A stretch of DNA of 64,000 nucleotides from Arcticibacter sp041902385 (GCF_041902385.1 NZ_CP169244.1:1674001-1738000); one strand, 5' to 3'; numbered from the stretch's first letter, positions 35,266-44,916 are shown. Translations and numbers: made by a program. The notes: generated by a model not told the origin, from the letters alone.

Positions 35266-37014
35266 CTATACCATCTCGCGCTCCCCAATCTGCTGCCTCC
35301 ACATGGCGTAGTACAAGCCCTTTTCCTGCAAGAGCTCACTGTGTTTGCCCGACTCGGCCATGTGTCCCTTCTCGAGCACGAAAATGCGGTCGGCGTGCAT
35401 GATCGTCGACAAGCGATGGGCAATCAGGATGGTGATCCGACTGTCGGTTGATGAAACATCGCGAATCGTTTTAGTTATTTCTTCCTCGGTTAGGGAGTCG
35501 AGGGCCGAGGTGGCCTCGTCGAAGACGAGGATATCGGGGCGCCTGAGAAGTGCACGTGCAATTGACAACCTTTGTTTCTCACCCCCGGATACTTTTACTC
35601 CGCCTTCTCCTATGACGGTGCTCAGCCCCTCCGGAGCTCTGGCAAGCAGTGTCTGGCAGGCGGCCCTTTGCATCACATCCAGGCATTCCTCGTCTGTTGC
35701 CCCCGGTCTTACAAACTGCAGGTTCTCTCTGATTGTACCGGAGAAGAGCTGCGTGTCTTGCGTCACAAAGCCTATTTTTTCTCGTAATTCGTCCAGCTGA
35801 ATGTCGGCCGAAGGAGTATTATTGTACAGGATATTACCTTCCTTAGGCTGATAAAGACCTACCAGTAACTTAACGAGGGTGGTCTTGCCCGAGCCTGAAG
35901 GGCCGACAAACGCAACTGTCTCGCCCTTCCTGATGCTGAAGCTGATGCTGTTCAGAGCGTTCCGGGATGATGAAAGGTGCCTGAAACTCACGTTGTTGAA
36001 TGAAAGCTCGTGAATAGGCCCTACTCTTACCGGGTTAGCAGGTTTTGTCTCTCTCGGGGTGTTCATGATGCTTTTGAAGTTCTGTAAAGAAACTTCTGTC
36101 TCGCGGTAGGTATTAATGATGTTTCCCAGCTCCTGAAGCGGCCCGAATATGAAGAAAGAATACAGGAAAAGTGAAAAGAACTCGCCAATAGTGATCTGAC
36201 CGTCGTATATCAGATACATCATCAGAAAAATGATGCCATTTCTGAGCAGGTTGACCAGGGTGCCCTGTACAAAGCTCAGACTCCTTACGTATTTTACCTT
36301 CTTCAGCTCCAGGCCCAGGATCTTCTCCGTGGTATTGTTTAACCTGCTGATTTCCTGAGAAGAAAGCCCCAGACTTTTGACCAGCTCGATATTGCGGAGG
36401 GATTCTGTAGTTGAGCCGGCAAGGGCGGTGGTCTCGGTGACGATGTTTTTTTGCACCACCTTAATTTTCCTGCTCAGCACAGACGAAACCGTGCCAAGAA
36501 CAGGGATCACCGATATGTAGAAGACGGCGATCAGCCAATGGATGTTGACTGCATACACAAAGACAAAGACAATACCGATAACGCTGGTAAAGAGAATGTT
36601 GATAGTGGCAATGATCAGCTTTTCTGTATCAAGCCTGACCTTCTGAAGAATCCCCAGCGTTTCTCCGCTGCGCTGGTCTTCAAATACCTGATAGGGTAGT
36701 GCCAGGGAGTGAGCAAGCCCGTCCGAGTAGATCCTGGCACCCAGGCGCTGCGTGATCACGTTGACGTAATAGTCCTGGAAGTTCTTGGCAATACGTGATA
36801 CCATGGCTACTCCCATAGCAGTGAGGATGAGCACTCCGGCCCCCCTGAAGAATTCAGAAGTGGTGTAATTCTGATAGTGAGTAACGTACTTATCAATGAT
36901 CTGGCGGAAGATCCATGGATCAAGGAATGAAAAGATCTGGTTGATAGCAGCCAGAAGGAGAGCAAAGGCAATCAGCCCCTTATAGTTCTTCAGGTAAGTG
37001 TAAAGGATCCTCAT
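35266..37014 (-). CDS. ABC transporter, fused permease/ATPase (lipid/multidrug exporter type)
   Basis: 582-aa half-transporter. N-terminal six-helix permease (about 1-310); ATPase with Walker A VAFVGPSGSGKTTLVKLLVG, signature VSGGEKQRLSIARAL, Walker B DILVFDEATSALD and LIAHRLSTI. It resembles MsbA/LmrA-like exporters. It lies 93 bp downstream of frr on the same strand and could be read from the pyrH promoter. A second exporter of this class is at 22469; either could be the lipid A flippase. There is no specific evidence for substrate. Confidence 0.85.
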   Translation of the reverse strand: MRILYTYLKNYKGLIAFALLLAAINQIFSFLDPWIFRQIIDKYVTHYQNYTTSEFFRGAGVLILTAMGVAMVSRIAKNFQDYYVNVITQRLGARIYSDGLAHSLALPYQVFEDQRSGETLGILQKVRLDTEKLIIATINILFTSVIGIVFVFVYAVNIHWLIAVFYISVIPVLGTVSSVLSRKIKVVQKNIVTETTALAGSTTESLRNIELVKSLGLSSQEISRLNNTTEKILGLELKKVKYVRSLSFVQGTLVNLLRNGIIFLMMYLIYDGQITIGEFFSLFLYSFFIFGPLQELGNIINTYRETEVSLQNFKSIMNTPRETKPANPVRVGPIHELSFNNVSFRHLSSSRNALNSISFSIRKGETVAFVGPSGSGKTTLVKLLVGLYQPKEGNILYNNTPSADIQLDELREKIGFVTQDTQLFSGTIRENLQFVRPGATDEECLDVMQRAACQTLLARAPEGLSTVIGEGGVKVSGGEKQRLSIARALLRRPDILVFDEATSALDSLTEEEITKTIRDVSSTDSRITILIAHRLSTIMHADRIFVLEKGHMAESGKHSELLQEKGLYYAMWRQQIGEREMV

Positions 37015-37107
37015 AGTCGGCGGTCACTGTTGCTGAGTTGCAGGACCTGGAACGAAGATAAGTATTTATCCAGATCCCGCAACGCACTTCAACAGGCCAA
37101 CCGCTCA

Positions 37108-37670
37108 TCAAACGGTCATAATATCTTTTTCCTTGGCTTCAGCAAGTTTGTCGACCTTAACAATGTAGCTGTCAGTAAGTTTCTGCACCTCAGCTTCGCC
37201 ACCTTTGATCTCGTCTTCAGACACGCCTTCTGATTTCAGACGCTGGATCTTACCGTTGGTATCCTTGCGGATGTTACGCACGGCCACACGTCCTTTTTCC
37301 GCTTCTTCCTTTACCTTTTTAACGAGGTCGCGGCGTCTTTCCTCAGTGAGAGGGGGAACGTTGAGGCGGATAACGGTACCGTCGTTCTGGGGGTTCAAGC
37401 CCACATTCGAGTCTACAATCGCTTTTTCGATCTTGCTCAATAAAGGCTTTTCCCATGGCTGAACCACCAGGGTCCGCGGGTCAGGCGTATTGATGCTTGC
37501 TACCTGGCTCAGGGGGTCGGGGTACCATAGTACTCCACCATCACGCTGTCGAGCATAGACGGCATCGCCTTCCCTGCCCTGACTTTTGTAAGCTCCGCAT
37601 CAGTATGTTCTATTGCCTTGTCCATAAGGGACTTGGCGTCGTTTAATTGTTTCTTTATCAGCTCGTTCAT
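37108..37670 (-). CDS. frr: Ribosome recycling factor (one frameshift)
   Basis: 187 aa once repaired, the normal length. RRF splits the 70S complex after termination together with EF-G. The N-terminus MNELIKKQLNDAKSLMDKAI and EYYGTPTPLSQVASINTPDP are in one frame and VQPWEKPLLSKIEKAI, NDGTVIRLNVPPLTEERR and VRNIRKD in another. The break lies in the G5 run (plus strand) at 37512-37516, where one more base restores LSQV. As RRF is essential in bacteria tested and is normally single-copy, the break is very probably a sequence error. It follows pyrH by 34 bp. Confidence 0.93.
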
Positions 37671-37704
37671 AAAAATGAGATTATCGATCTATAAAAATAG
37701 TTTT

Positions 37705-38412
37705 TTATCCTCTAACTAGTGTTCCTATCGCTTCACCATTTGCAATTTTCATGAAGTTGCCCGGTTTGTTCATGTCAAACACGATGATGGGAAGCTTGTT
37801 TTCCTGGCAGAGTGTGAAGGCCGTCATATCCATCACGTTAAGGCCTTTATCATACACTTCCTGGAAGGAAATCTCGTCATATCTTACGGCGTCCGGGTGT
37901 TTTTCAGGGTCGGCAGTATAAATGCCGTCCACACGCGTTCCCTTCAGCACAACGTCAGCCTGTATTTCTATAGCGCGCAGAGAAGCACAGGTATCGGTAG
38001 TAAAGTAAGGGTTTCCTGTTCCTGCCCCAAAAATCACGATCCTCCTTTTTTCAAGGTGCCTCACTGCTCTTCTCCTGATGAAAGGTTCGCAAATCTGTTC
38101 CATCTTGATAGCCGTCATCAGGCGCGTCTTTATACTGAGCTTTTCCAGCGCATCCTGCAGTGCCATGCTATTGATCACGGTAGCGAGCATCCCCATATAG
38201 TCGGCCTGCACGCGGTCCATTCCTGACTGTTCGGCACTCAGCCCGCGGAAAATATTGCCGCCCCCAATAACAACGGCAACTTCAATCCCCTTGTCGAACA
38301 CTGCCTTAATGTCCCGGGCGTACTGAATCACCCTGTCACTGTCTATACCATACTGTTTATCGCCCATGAGCGACTCTCCGCTAAGCTTTAAAAGGATGCG
38401 TTTGTATTTCAT
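37705..38412 (-). CDS. pyrH: UMP kinase
   Basis: 235 aa, amino-acid-kinase family, phosphorylating UMP to UDP. Key motifs: KRILLKLSGESLMGD at the N-terminus, VAVVIGGGNIFRG, MDRVQADYMGMLATVIN, and IFGAGTGNPYFTTDTCASLR. The order pyrH-frr is conserved in bacteria. Transcription probably comes from its own promoter at 38510-38540, because a terminator separates it from tsf. Confidence 0.96.
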   Translation of the reverse strand: MKYKRILLKLSGESLMGDKQYGIDSDRVIQYARDIKAVFDKGIEVAVVIGGGNIFRGLSAEQSGMDRVQADYMGMLATVINSMALQDALEKLSIKTRLMTAIKMEQICEPFIRRRAVRHLEKRRIVIFGAGTGNPYFTTDTCASLRAIEIQADVVLKGTRVDGIYTADPEKHPDAVRYDEISFQEVYDKGLNVMDMTAFTLCQENKLPIIVFDMNKPGNFMKIANGEAIGTLVRG

Positions 38413-38509
38413 ACTATAGATTCAAGAAATGAGATTTGAGATTAGAGAAATGAGCCCGTATGACTGATGTATCTTTTCGATCCATGGTTAAGAAGGCTTA
38501 GAAGCCGGG

Positions 38510-38540
38510 CAAAGGTAGTGTTTTTACAAGGAAGTATCAA
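38510..38540 (-). promoter_or_regulatory. Bacteroidota-type promoter of pyrH-frr
   Basis: On the minus strand TTG (38538-38540) is followed 20 bp later by TACCTTTG (38510-38517). The leader to the pyrH ATG would be about 90 nt and contains purine-rich near-repeats (gagatttgagattagagaaa, plus-strand sense). Confidence 0.65.
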
Positions 38541-38636
38541 GGATAGCTGTGCAAGGGATTGTTCGCAAGGTCGCCCTAAGCATAAATTCAGGAGGAAGGG
38601 TAGGCTTGTCCTGCTTTTAATAAGGAAAGAATAAAA

Positions 38637-38669
38637 AAAGAGGCTGCATGCCTAACATACAGCCTCTTT
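38637..38669 (-). terminator. Rho-independent terminator after tsf
   Basis: Minus-strand AAAGAGGCTG / CAGCCTCTTT, 10-bp perfect stem, with a continued T-run (plus-strand As 38633-38639). It is 27 bp after the tsf stop and ends the rplM-rpsI-rpsB-tsf transcript. Confidence 0.9.
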
Positions 38670-38695
38670 CTCATTAAGTTATTTTCTTCTGTTGC

Positions 38696-39535
38696 TTATG
38701 CTCCAAGCTGAACACGCTTGAATGCAGTAACAGTAAGACCATTTGATACGCCGTTCAGGAACTGTGCGATGGTCTTTGACGAATCTTTTACAAATTCCTG
38801 GTTAAGCAGAGTAGATTCTTTATAGAACTTGTTCAGCTTACCCTGTGCAATTTTTTCAACCATTTCTTCCGGTTTGCCTTCTGCACGGATCTGCTCTTTT
38901 GCAATTTCAAGCTCTCTTTCAATAGTACGTGCATCAACATCACCCTTGTCGATGGCGACAGGGTTCATTGCAGCAATCTGCATAGCTACATCTTTACCAG
39001 CTTCTTCAGCACCTGCAGCGTCAGCGTTAAGTGCAACAAGAACACCAAGACGGTAGTTACCGTGGATATAAGCGATCACCTTTTCGCCAGATACAGTTTC
39101 GAATTTATTAACACCGATCTTTTCGCCGATCTTACCGGTCTGATCAAGTACCTGATCGCTCACCTTTGTACCGTTAAGGTCAAGTGCAGTTAAAGCTTCA
39201 AGAGAAGCAGGATTTTGTTCAATAGCAAGATCAGCGATGCTGTTAGCAAAAGCAATGAAATCTGCGTTCTTTGCAACGAAGTCAGTTTCACAGTTCACTT
39301 CTACAATCACACCTCTTTTACCATCGGCAGTGGTCTTGGCAATTACAACACCTTCGTTAGATTCACGATCCTGACGGCTTGCAGCTACCTTAGCACCTTT
39401 TTTACGTAAGTAATCAATTGCAGCCTCAAAGTCGCCATTAGATTCGGTTAAGGCCTTTTTGCAATCCATCATCCCTGCACCGGTTTGCTGGCGCAGTTTA
39501 TTCACATCTGAAGCAGAAATTTGTACGGTTGACAT
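38696..39535 (-). CDS. tsf: Elongation factor Ts
   Basis: 279 aa; nucleotide exchange factor for EF-Tu. N-terminal UBA-like domain with VNKLRQQTGAGMMDCKKALT, then the core containing the conserved TDFVAKNADF motif (about residues 81-90) that contacts EF-Tu. Length is normal. It is the last gene before the terminator; the 100-bp gap to rpsB holds a hairpin. Confidence 0.96.
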   Translation of the reverse strand: MSTVQISASDVNKLRQQTGAGMMDCKKALTESNGDFEAAIDYLRKKGAKVAASRQDRESNEGVVIAKTTADGKRGVIVEVNCETDFVAKNADFIAFANSIADLAIEQNPASLEALTALDLNGTKVSDQVLDQTGKIGEKIGVNKFETVSGEKVIAYIHGNYRLGVLVALNADAAGAEEAGKDVAMQIAAMNPVAIDKGDVDARTIERELEIAKEQIRAEGKPEEMVEKIAQGKLNKFYKESTLLNQEFVKDSSKTIAQFLNGVSNGLTVTAFKRVQLGA

Positions 39536-39567
39536 TTCTTTTTCCTTATTAAGTTTATATTATAACA

Positions 39568-39629
39568 GTTGTGGGCTGCAGGTTCTGTGTTGCAGGAAAT
39601 CCCCGAACACACAACCTTCAACCCACAAC
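39568..39629 (-). repeat. Long interrupted hairpin in the rpsB-tsf spacer
   Basis: Outer arms GTTGTGGG (39568-39575) / CCCACAAC (39622-39629), inner arms AGGTT (39580-39584) / AACCT (39613-39617) and TGTGT / ACACA. No T-run follows on the minus strand, so it should permit readthrough. It could lower tsf expression relative to rpsB or protect an mRNA end. The arms are built from repeats of the CAACCT/CTGCA type. Confidence 0.5.
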
Positions 39630-39635
39630 AAGTAA

Positions 39636-40472
39636 TTATTCAGCGCTTTCGTCGTTCGCTTCAGTTTCTGCAGCAGCAGCTACCGGGCCTTCACGACGGG
39701 CAGGAGCATCTTCTCTGGCTTCGCCATTATCGATTCTTGCCTTAGAAGCAGCAGCTTCTTTTTCAGCTTCGTCTTCCTTCTCACGTTTACGTTCGTCAAG
39801 ACCTTCCTGAATTGCCTTAATGATCAGACCAGTGATCAAAGAGATTGATTTGGTCGCATCGTCGTTCGCAGGGATCGGGAAGTCGATGTTAGAAGGATCA
39901 GAGTTGGTATCTACCATCGCGAAGGTAGGGATATTCAACTTTAACGCTTCAGTAACCGCGATATGCTCTTTCTTTACGTCGATCAGGAATAATGCAGCAG
40001 GCAGACGGTTCAGGTCAGAGATACCTCCCAGGAGGTTTTCCAACTTGATACGTTCGCGCTGGATCATCAGCTTTTCTTTCTTAGAAAGTACATCGTAAGT
40101 GCCGTCTTTAGTCATCTTGTCGATGTTAGACATCTTCTTGATCGACTTGCGTACGGTAGCGAAGTTGGTAAGCATACCACCTAACCAACGCTCAGTAACA
40201 AAAGGCATGTTAACAGACTTAGCCTGTTCTGCAACGATGTCTTTAGCTTGCTTCTTGGTTGCAACAAATAATACTTTACGACCTGACTTTACGATCTGTT
40301 TGATTGCAGCAGCAGCTTCTTCAACCTTGGTTAAGGTCTTGTTTAAGTCTATAATGTGGATGCCATTACGCTCCATGAAAATGTACTGAGCCATTTTCGG
40401 ATCCCATTTGCGGGTAAGGTGACCAAAGTGTACACCTGCATCCAATAATTCCTGATATGTTGTTCTAGCCAT
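39636..40472 (-). CDS. rpsB: 30S ribosomal protein S2
   Basis: 278 aa. N-terminal TYQELLDAGVHFGHLTRKWD, central KQIVKSGRKVLFVATKKQAK and ERWLGGMLTNFATVRKSI, then FLIDVKKEHIAVTEA and FAMVDTNSDPSNIDFPIPAN. The C-terminal ~50 residues are a charged Glu/Ala-rich extension (..EAASKARIDNGEAREDAP..) seen in other Bacteroidota S2 proteins. 18 bp after rpsI. Confidence 0.97.
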   Translation of the reverse strand: MARTTYQELLDAGVHFGHLTRKWDPKMAQYIFMERNGIHIIDLNKTLTKVEEAAAAIKQIVKSGRKVLFVATKKQAKDIVAEQAKSVNMPFVTERWLGGMLTNFATVRKSIKKMSNIDKMTKDGTYDVLSKKEKLMIQRERIKLENLLGGISDLNRLPAALFLIDVKKEHIAVTEALKLNIPTFAMVDTNSDPSNIDFPIPANDDATKSISLITGLIIKAIQEGLDERKREKEDEAEKEAAASKARIDNGEAREDAPARREGPVAAAAETEANDESAE

Positions 40473-40490
40473 TGTTTGATCCTCCTGAAA

Positions 40491-40877
40491 TTAACGTTTA
40501 CTAAATTGAAATCTTCTGCGTGCTTTTCTGCGTCCTGGTTTCTTACGTTCAACCATTCTGTCATCGCGGGTCATTAACCCTTTTGCACGGAGACCTGATT
40601 TAGCTTCCGGATCTAATTCAACAATAGCTTTAGCAATTGCTAAGCGAACAGCTTCTGCCTGGCCTTTAACGCCACCGCCAGCAACGTTAACAGTCACGTC
40701 AAACTTTCCGGTAGAACCTGAAACTTCTAATGATTGGTTAACGATGTATTGCAATGGTAAAGTTGGGAAGTATTCTGTGTAATTTTTACCGTTTACAGTA
40801 ATAGTGCCGCTGCCTTCGGTCAGATAAATACGGGCAACTGCAGTTTTTCTTCTTCCTGAAGTGTTTGTAGTTGGCAT
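40491..40877 (-). CDS. rpsI: 30S ribosomal protein S9
   Basis: 128 aa. TSGRRKTAVARIYLTEGSGT near the start, GGGVKGQAEAVRLAIAKAIV, and the conserved basic C-terminal tail GRRKARRRFQFSKR that reaches the P-site tRNA. 16 bp after rplM, the conserved rplM-rpsI pair. Confidence 0.97.
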   Translation of the reverse strand: MPTTNTSGRRKTAVARIYLTEGSGTITVNGKNYTEYFPTLPLQYIVNQSLEVSGSTGKFDVTVNVAGGGVKGQAEAVRLAIAKAIVELDPEAKSGLRAKGLMTRDDRMVERKKPGRRKARRRFQFSKR

Positions 40878-40893
40878 TTCTTTTCTCTTTTAA

Positions 40894-41337
40894 TTAAAGT
40901 TTGATTTCTTTCGGATTCTGTGCGCTGTGCGGATGTTCGCTTCCTGCATATACATACAGGTTGCCAAATAAGGCACGGCCCAAACGATTCTTAGGTAACA
41001 TTCCACGTACCGCTTTTTCAATGATGCGTTCGGGATGTTTCGCCATCAACACTTTAGGAGAAACGAAACGCTGACCTCCGGGATAGCCGGTGTAACGAAC
41101 ATAAGTTTTGTCGCTTAGCTTGTTACCGGTCAGTTTAACCTTGTCTGCATTAATAACAATAACGTTATCGCCGCAGTCTACGTTTGGGGTGAATGTAGGC
41201 TTGTGCTTTCCGCGAATCATCATCGCGATCTTGCTTGACAAGCGCCCCAAAATCTCGCCCTGAGCGTCAACAACTACCCATTCTTTGTTAACGGTCTTTT
41301 TGTTGGCTGAGACAGTTTTGTAACTTAACGTATTCAC
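40894..41337 (-). CDS. rplM: 50S ribosomal protein L13
   Basis: 147 aa. Signature: EWVVVDAQGEILGRLSSKIA, RGKHKPTFTPNVDCGDNVIV, YVRYTGYPGG and AVRGMLPKNRLGRALFGNL. First gene of the operon. The promoter at 41392-41421 precedes it, giving a leader of about 48 nt that can form only a weak short hairpin. Confidence 0.97.
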   Translation of the reverse strand: MNTLSYKTVSANKKTVNKEWVVVDAQGEILGRLSSKIAMMIRGKHKPTFTPNVDCGDNVIVINADKVKLTGNKLSDKTYVRYTGYPGGQRFVSPKVLMAKHPERIIEKAVRGMLPKNRLGRALFGNLYVYAGSEHPHSAQNPKEIKL

Positions 41338-41391
41338 TTGCTTGATATTAAATTAATTAAACAAAATAGTATACCCCATAAATTGGGATTG

Positions 41392-41421
41392 CAAAGATAG
41401 ATCAAAATGTTTAATATTCAA
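41392..41421 (-). promoter_or_regulatory. Bacteroidota-type promoter of rplM-rpsI-rpsB-tsf
   Basis: Minus strand: TTG (41419-41421) and TATCTTTG (41392-41399) separated by 19 bp, a perfect match to the consensus. Confidence 0.75.
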
Positions 41422-41739
41422 ACACTTGGTTTATTTTTCATAAGAGCCGGTCCGGTGAATTACGGACATGATACGTTTTCCGGCGCCCAGGTTGAGCGCC
41501 GCGGCAAGTTCAGAGACATAAAAGGACCCCGGGCGTGCTTTCAGATTTTTTTAATCGCCAAATAATTTTTAAAACTAATAGGAATTCATGTTGTTAAACT
41601 TTCGCAAATGCGAGTAATAAGACACACAAACGTTACATCATTGTCCAGCTCCGGGATGGCATAGTATGAGGGCCAGTAATTCAGATAAAGGTAACGGTTC
41701 ACTTCTTACGGTTTTGCATCTATATCACAATTGACTTAT
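41422..41739. other. Divergent intergenic region between rplM and the exopolysaccharide locus
   Basis: About 320 bp. The left part carries the rplM promoter. The right part, toward the Wza-like gene, is AT-rich with a GC-rich island near 41450-41540. No clear TAnnTTTG with correct spacing serves the plus-strand operon. No gene is seen. Confidence 0.45.
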
Positions 41740-42555
41740 ATGATCAGAAAGCTATCGTATCTAAAATTTGTACTTGTTTTATTTCTCTTTTCCTCCTGTA
41801 TCAGTCAAAAAAGAATCACTTATTTTCAGAAGAATGGCCAGCCTGATACAATGCGTCTGGTGCAGGCCTTTACTCCGAAGATCCAGCCTGACGATATTTT
41901 GTCGGTTTACGTGAATTCACTTAACCCGGCGGCCAGCAGCTTTTTTAATCCTTATTCCAATGGCGTAAACGTGCAGCCGGAAGACGCGAATCTGCTGGGT
42001 ACTACCTACAGTGCCAGTACAGCCACGCGCGCTGCGCAGAATATCACGCCCGGGTTCCGGGTTGATGAGAAGGGAATGATTGAAATTCCGCTTGTCGGAA
42101 GGTTAAAGGTTGCAGGTCTCACAACCTCTCAGGCGCGCGACACGATCCGGGTACTTCTGAAACCATTCCTGAAAGAGCCAACCGTTAACGTAAGGTTCCT
42201 CAATTTTAAGATCTCGGTTATGGGAGAGGTTGCCCGTCCGTCCACCTACCTCATTCCCAACGAAAGAATTACGCTTCCCGAAGCACTCACCATGGCAGGC
42301 GACCTCACCATCTTCGGTAAAAGAGAGAATGTGATGATCATGCGAGAGACCAACGGAGTCAAGGAATTCGCAACAGTCGACCTTACAAGAAGAGACCTGT
42401 TCAGTTCGCCCTATTATTACCTGCACCCGAACGACGTGATCTACGTCGAACCGAGCCGCGGCAGAAGTGCACAGACGGACCGGTCTTTTGCTAACATCTC
42501 AATGATATTTAGCGGTTTATCCATTATCGCAATTTTAATTCAAACCTTTAGGTAA
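41740..42555 (+). CDS. Wza-like polysaccharide export lipoprotein
   Basis: 271 aa from ATG 41740 (a TTG three codons upstream is possible). The signal peptide ends with a lipobox FSSC (Cys about residue 20). It has the polysaccharide export domain (PF02563, about residues 45-140; KIQPDDILSVYVNSLNP, IEIPLVGRLKVAGLTTSQA) and one SLBB domain (about 145-230; VMGEVARPSTYLIPNERITL), ending in a hydrophobic segment ISMIFSGLSIIAILIQTF. It probably forms the periplasmic/outer membrane conduit for the exopolysaccharide. It is the first gene of a pair with the Wzc-type kinase 11 bp downstream. No symbol is given because the export gene names in this phylum are not uniform. Confidence 0.88.
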   Translation: MIRKLSYLKFVLVLFLFSSCISQKRITYFQKNGQPDTMRLVQAFTPKIQPDDILSVYVNSLNPAASSFFNPYSNGVNVQPEDANLLGTTYSASTATRAAQNITPGFRVDEKGMIEIPLVGRLKVAGLTTSQARDTIRVLLKPFLKEPTVNVRFLNFKISVMGEVARPSTYLIPNERITLPEALTMAGDLTIFGKRENVMIMRETNGVKEFATVDLTRRDLFSSPYYYLHPNDVIYVEPSRGRSAQTDRSFANISMIFSGLSIIAILIQTFR

Positions 42556-42566
42556 TACTACCTGCT

Positions 42567-44909
42567 ATGAATACTACTACTACTCAAGTGCCAGGAGCTG
42601 TCTTAGAAGAAAATGACGAGTTTGATCTGCGCGGGCTGATATATAAGTATGTTCACCACTGGCGATGGTTCCTGTTTTCAATTCTTTTCTTTTTAGCGCT
42701 TGGATTCATTTATATACAGTTTCAGAAACCGAGTTACCGGATAGAAGGAAAACTTCTCATTAAGAACAATGATAAAGCAGGAGCAGCAGACGCAGCCAGT
42801 AAGCTTAATGACCTGGATCTCTTCTCATCCGACAAGGTGATAGATAACGAGATTGAGATCATTAAGACCAAGTCGCTTCTGGAGCGCACAGTAAAAAACC
42901 TGAACCTCCAGGTGAATCTGTACGCCAAGGATGGCCTGCGGTATATAGACTTGTATGGAAAAGCCCCCATAAAGGTGGAGATGGTCAAGGAAAATGCAGA
43001 GACCTTTGCCGATTATATAGAGATTGAGGTCGTTTCTGCCTCTCAGGTCCGTATCGACAAAAAGGCGTATCCCTACAATAAGATCGTTTCAACTCCGTAC
43101 GGGTCTTTTGTAATCCGGCCTGATACCCGCCTCAGTCAGTACACTGGTGCCACAGTATATCTTAAGGTCAATGATCTGGAAGGAGCCATACAGCAATACA
43201 GCGACAATCTTAAAGTTGAGGCAGGCAGCGGCAAGTCAAGTGTGCTCTCCCTGAGCATCTCCGATGAAGTTCCCCAGCGCGGCAAGGACTTTATCAACAA
43301 CCTGATCGAAGGCTATAACCTGGATGCTATTGACGACAAAAACCGTCTCACTGCCACATCCCTGAAATTTATAGAAGACCGGCTCAACGTGATCGCTTCA
43401 GAGCTTTCGGGAGTGGAAAGGAACGTTGAAGCCTATAAATCGAGCAATCAGATCACCGACATAAGCTCCCAATCGAAACTATTCCTCGAAAGTCTGCAGC
43501 AGAACGACCTTGAGCTGAATAAGGTGCTGATCCAGCTGAACGTCTTGGAGCAGATTGAGAAGTATGTAAGCAATGGGGAAGGAGGGGCCAAGCTGCCCTC
43601 CACGATGGGCCTTGAAGACCCGACCTTGCTGGGCCAGGTGAAGCAGCTCAGTGAAGCCCTGAACCGCAGAGAAAGCCTGCTTAGCACCATACCCGAGACA
43701 AACCCCATCATCCAGTCGATCGACGCGCAGGTAGAATCGCTCAAGAAATCCATTTTTGCCGGTGTACAAAATATCAAGTCGGCTCTGACCATCACCAGAG
43801 ACAGGCTGAAGAGCAAGAGCTCGCAGTTTGAAACAGTGATCCGCAGAGTCCCAACAAAAGAACGGGGGCTGCTCGACATCATGCGCCAGCAGGAGATCAA
43901 AAACAATTTGTTCATTTACCTTCTCGAGAAGCGGGAGGAAACGGCACTGGTGCTGGCGTCAAACGTGGCCGACACCAGGGTGATTGACGCACCCAGAAGC
44001 GGCCGCTTCCCTGAAAGTCCCAAAAAGAAAGTCATTTACATCGTATTCTTCGCTTTGGGCATATTCCTGCCGATACTGATCATCTTCCTGCGAGACCTGA
44101 TGGGATATAAAGTATCAACAAGAGCAGAGATCGAGAAGTTGACCAACGCCCCAATTCTGGCGGATGTTGCCTATTCGGCCGACCGGACCGTTCTTTCGAC
44201 AATAGAGAAGCCGCGGTCCATCATCTCCGAGCAGATCAGAGCGTTGCGGACCAACCTGCGCTTTACCAGCGGGGGCAAAGACCGTCAGACCATTCTGTTC
44301 ACTTCCAACATCAGCGGCGAGGGCAAGTCCTTTATTTCCCTTAACCTCGGCTCCAGTCTGGTAGCCTCCGGAAAGAAAGTGGTGATCCTGGAACTAGACC
44401 TGAGAAAGCCAAAACTTCATCTTAACCTCGGTATGGACAACTCGCTGGGGCTGTCGAACTACCTGATTGGGCAGGCTCCCTACGACCAGATCGTGAAAGA
44501 GATACCGCAGCAAAAAGGCTACTATATCATCACCAGCGGGCCCCTGCCTCCAAACCCGGCAGAGCTCCTGACCAAGCCGAGTCTCAGATCGCTGATCGAG
44601 CGGTTGAAGGATGAGTTCGACTACGTGCTGCTCGATGCCCCTCCTGTAGGCCTGGTAACGGATGCGCAGATCATAGCTGACCTTGCCGACTCCACCATCT
44701 TCATTGTGCGCCATAACTATTCGGAGAAGCGGGGCCTGCAGTATATTGAGCGTCTCTATAAAGACAGGAAATTTAATAACCTCAATCTTGTCTTTAATGC
44801 AGTAGATATGAAGACTTCACACGGCTATGGCTATAGCAGTGGAGAAGGATACGGTTACTACGCTGATAGTAAGCGTAACAAGTCCTGGATCAGAAGGATC
44901 TTCGGATAA
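42567..44909 (+). CDS. Wzc-type tyrosine kinase / polysaccharide co-polymerase
   Basis: 780-aa inner membrane protein. The Wzz domain starts after an N-terminal helix (WRWFLFSILFFLALGFIYIQ, ~30-50), with a long periplasmic coiled-coil section (~230-430) and a second membrane helix (VIYIVFFALGIFLPILIIFL, ~490-510). The cytoplasmic BY-kinase domain has Walker A ISGEGKSFISLNL (Lys587), Walker A' VVILELDLRKPKL and Walker B FDYVLLDAPP (Asp690). The C-terminus is Tyr-rich (GYGYSSGEGYGYY), the autophosphorylation cluster. It sets chain length and couples polymerisation to export through the Wza-like partner. It is followed by a hairpin. Confidence 0.92.
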   Translation: MNTTTTQVPGAVLEENDEFDLRGLIYKYVHHWRWFLFSILFFLALGFIYIQFQKPSYRIEGKLLIKNNDKAGAADAASKLNDLDLFSSDKVIDNEIEIIKTKSLLERTVKNLNLQVNLYAKDGLRYIDLYGKAPIKVEMVKENAETFADYIEIEVVSASQVRIDKKAYPYNKIVSTPYGSFVIRPDTRLSQYTGATVYLKVNDLEGAIQQYSDNLKVEAGSGKSSVLSLSISDEVPQRGKDFINNLIEGYNLDAIDDKNRLTATSLKFIEDRLNVIASELSGVERNVEAYKSSNQITDISSQSKLFLESLQQNDLELNKVLIQLNVLEQIEKYVSNGEGGAKLPSTMGLEDPTLLGQVKQLSEALNRRESLLSTIPETNPIIQSIDAQVESLKKSIFAGVQNIKSALTITRDRLKSKSSQFETVIRRVPTKERGLLDIMRQQEIKNNLFIYLLEKREETALVLASNVADTRVIDAPRSGRFPESPKKKVIYIVFFALGIFLPILIIFLRDLMGYKVSTRAEIEKLTNAPILADVAYSADRTVLSTIEKPRSIISEQIRALRTNLRFTSGGKDRQTILFTSNISGEGKSFISLNLGSSLVASGKKVVILELDLRKPKLHLNLGMDNSLGLSNYLIGQAPYDQIVKEIPQQKGYYIITSGPLPPNPAELLTKPSLRSLIERLKDEFDYVLLDAPPVGLVTDAQIIADLADSTIFIVRHNYSEKRGLQYIERLYKDRKFNNLNLVFNAVDMKTSHGYGYSSGEGYGYYADSKRNKSWIRRIFG

Positions 44910-44916
44910 ATAATAG

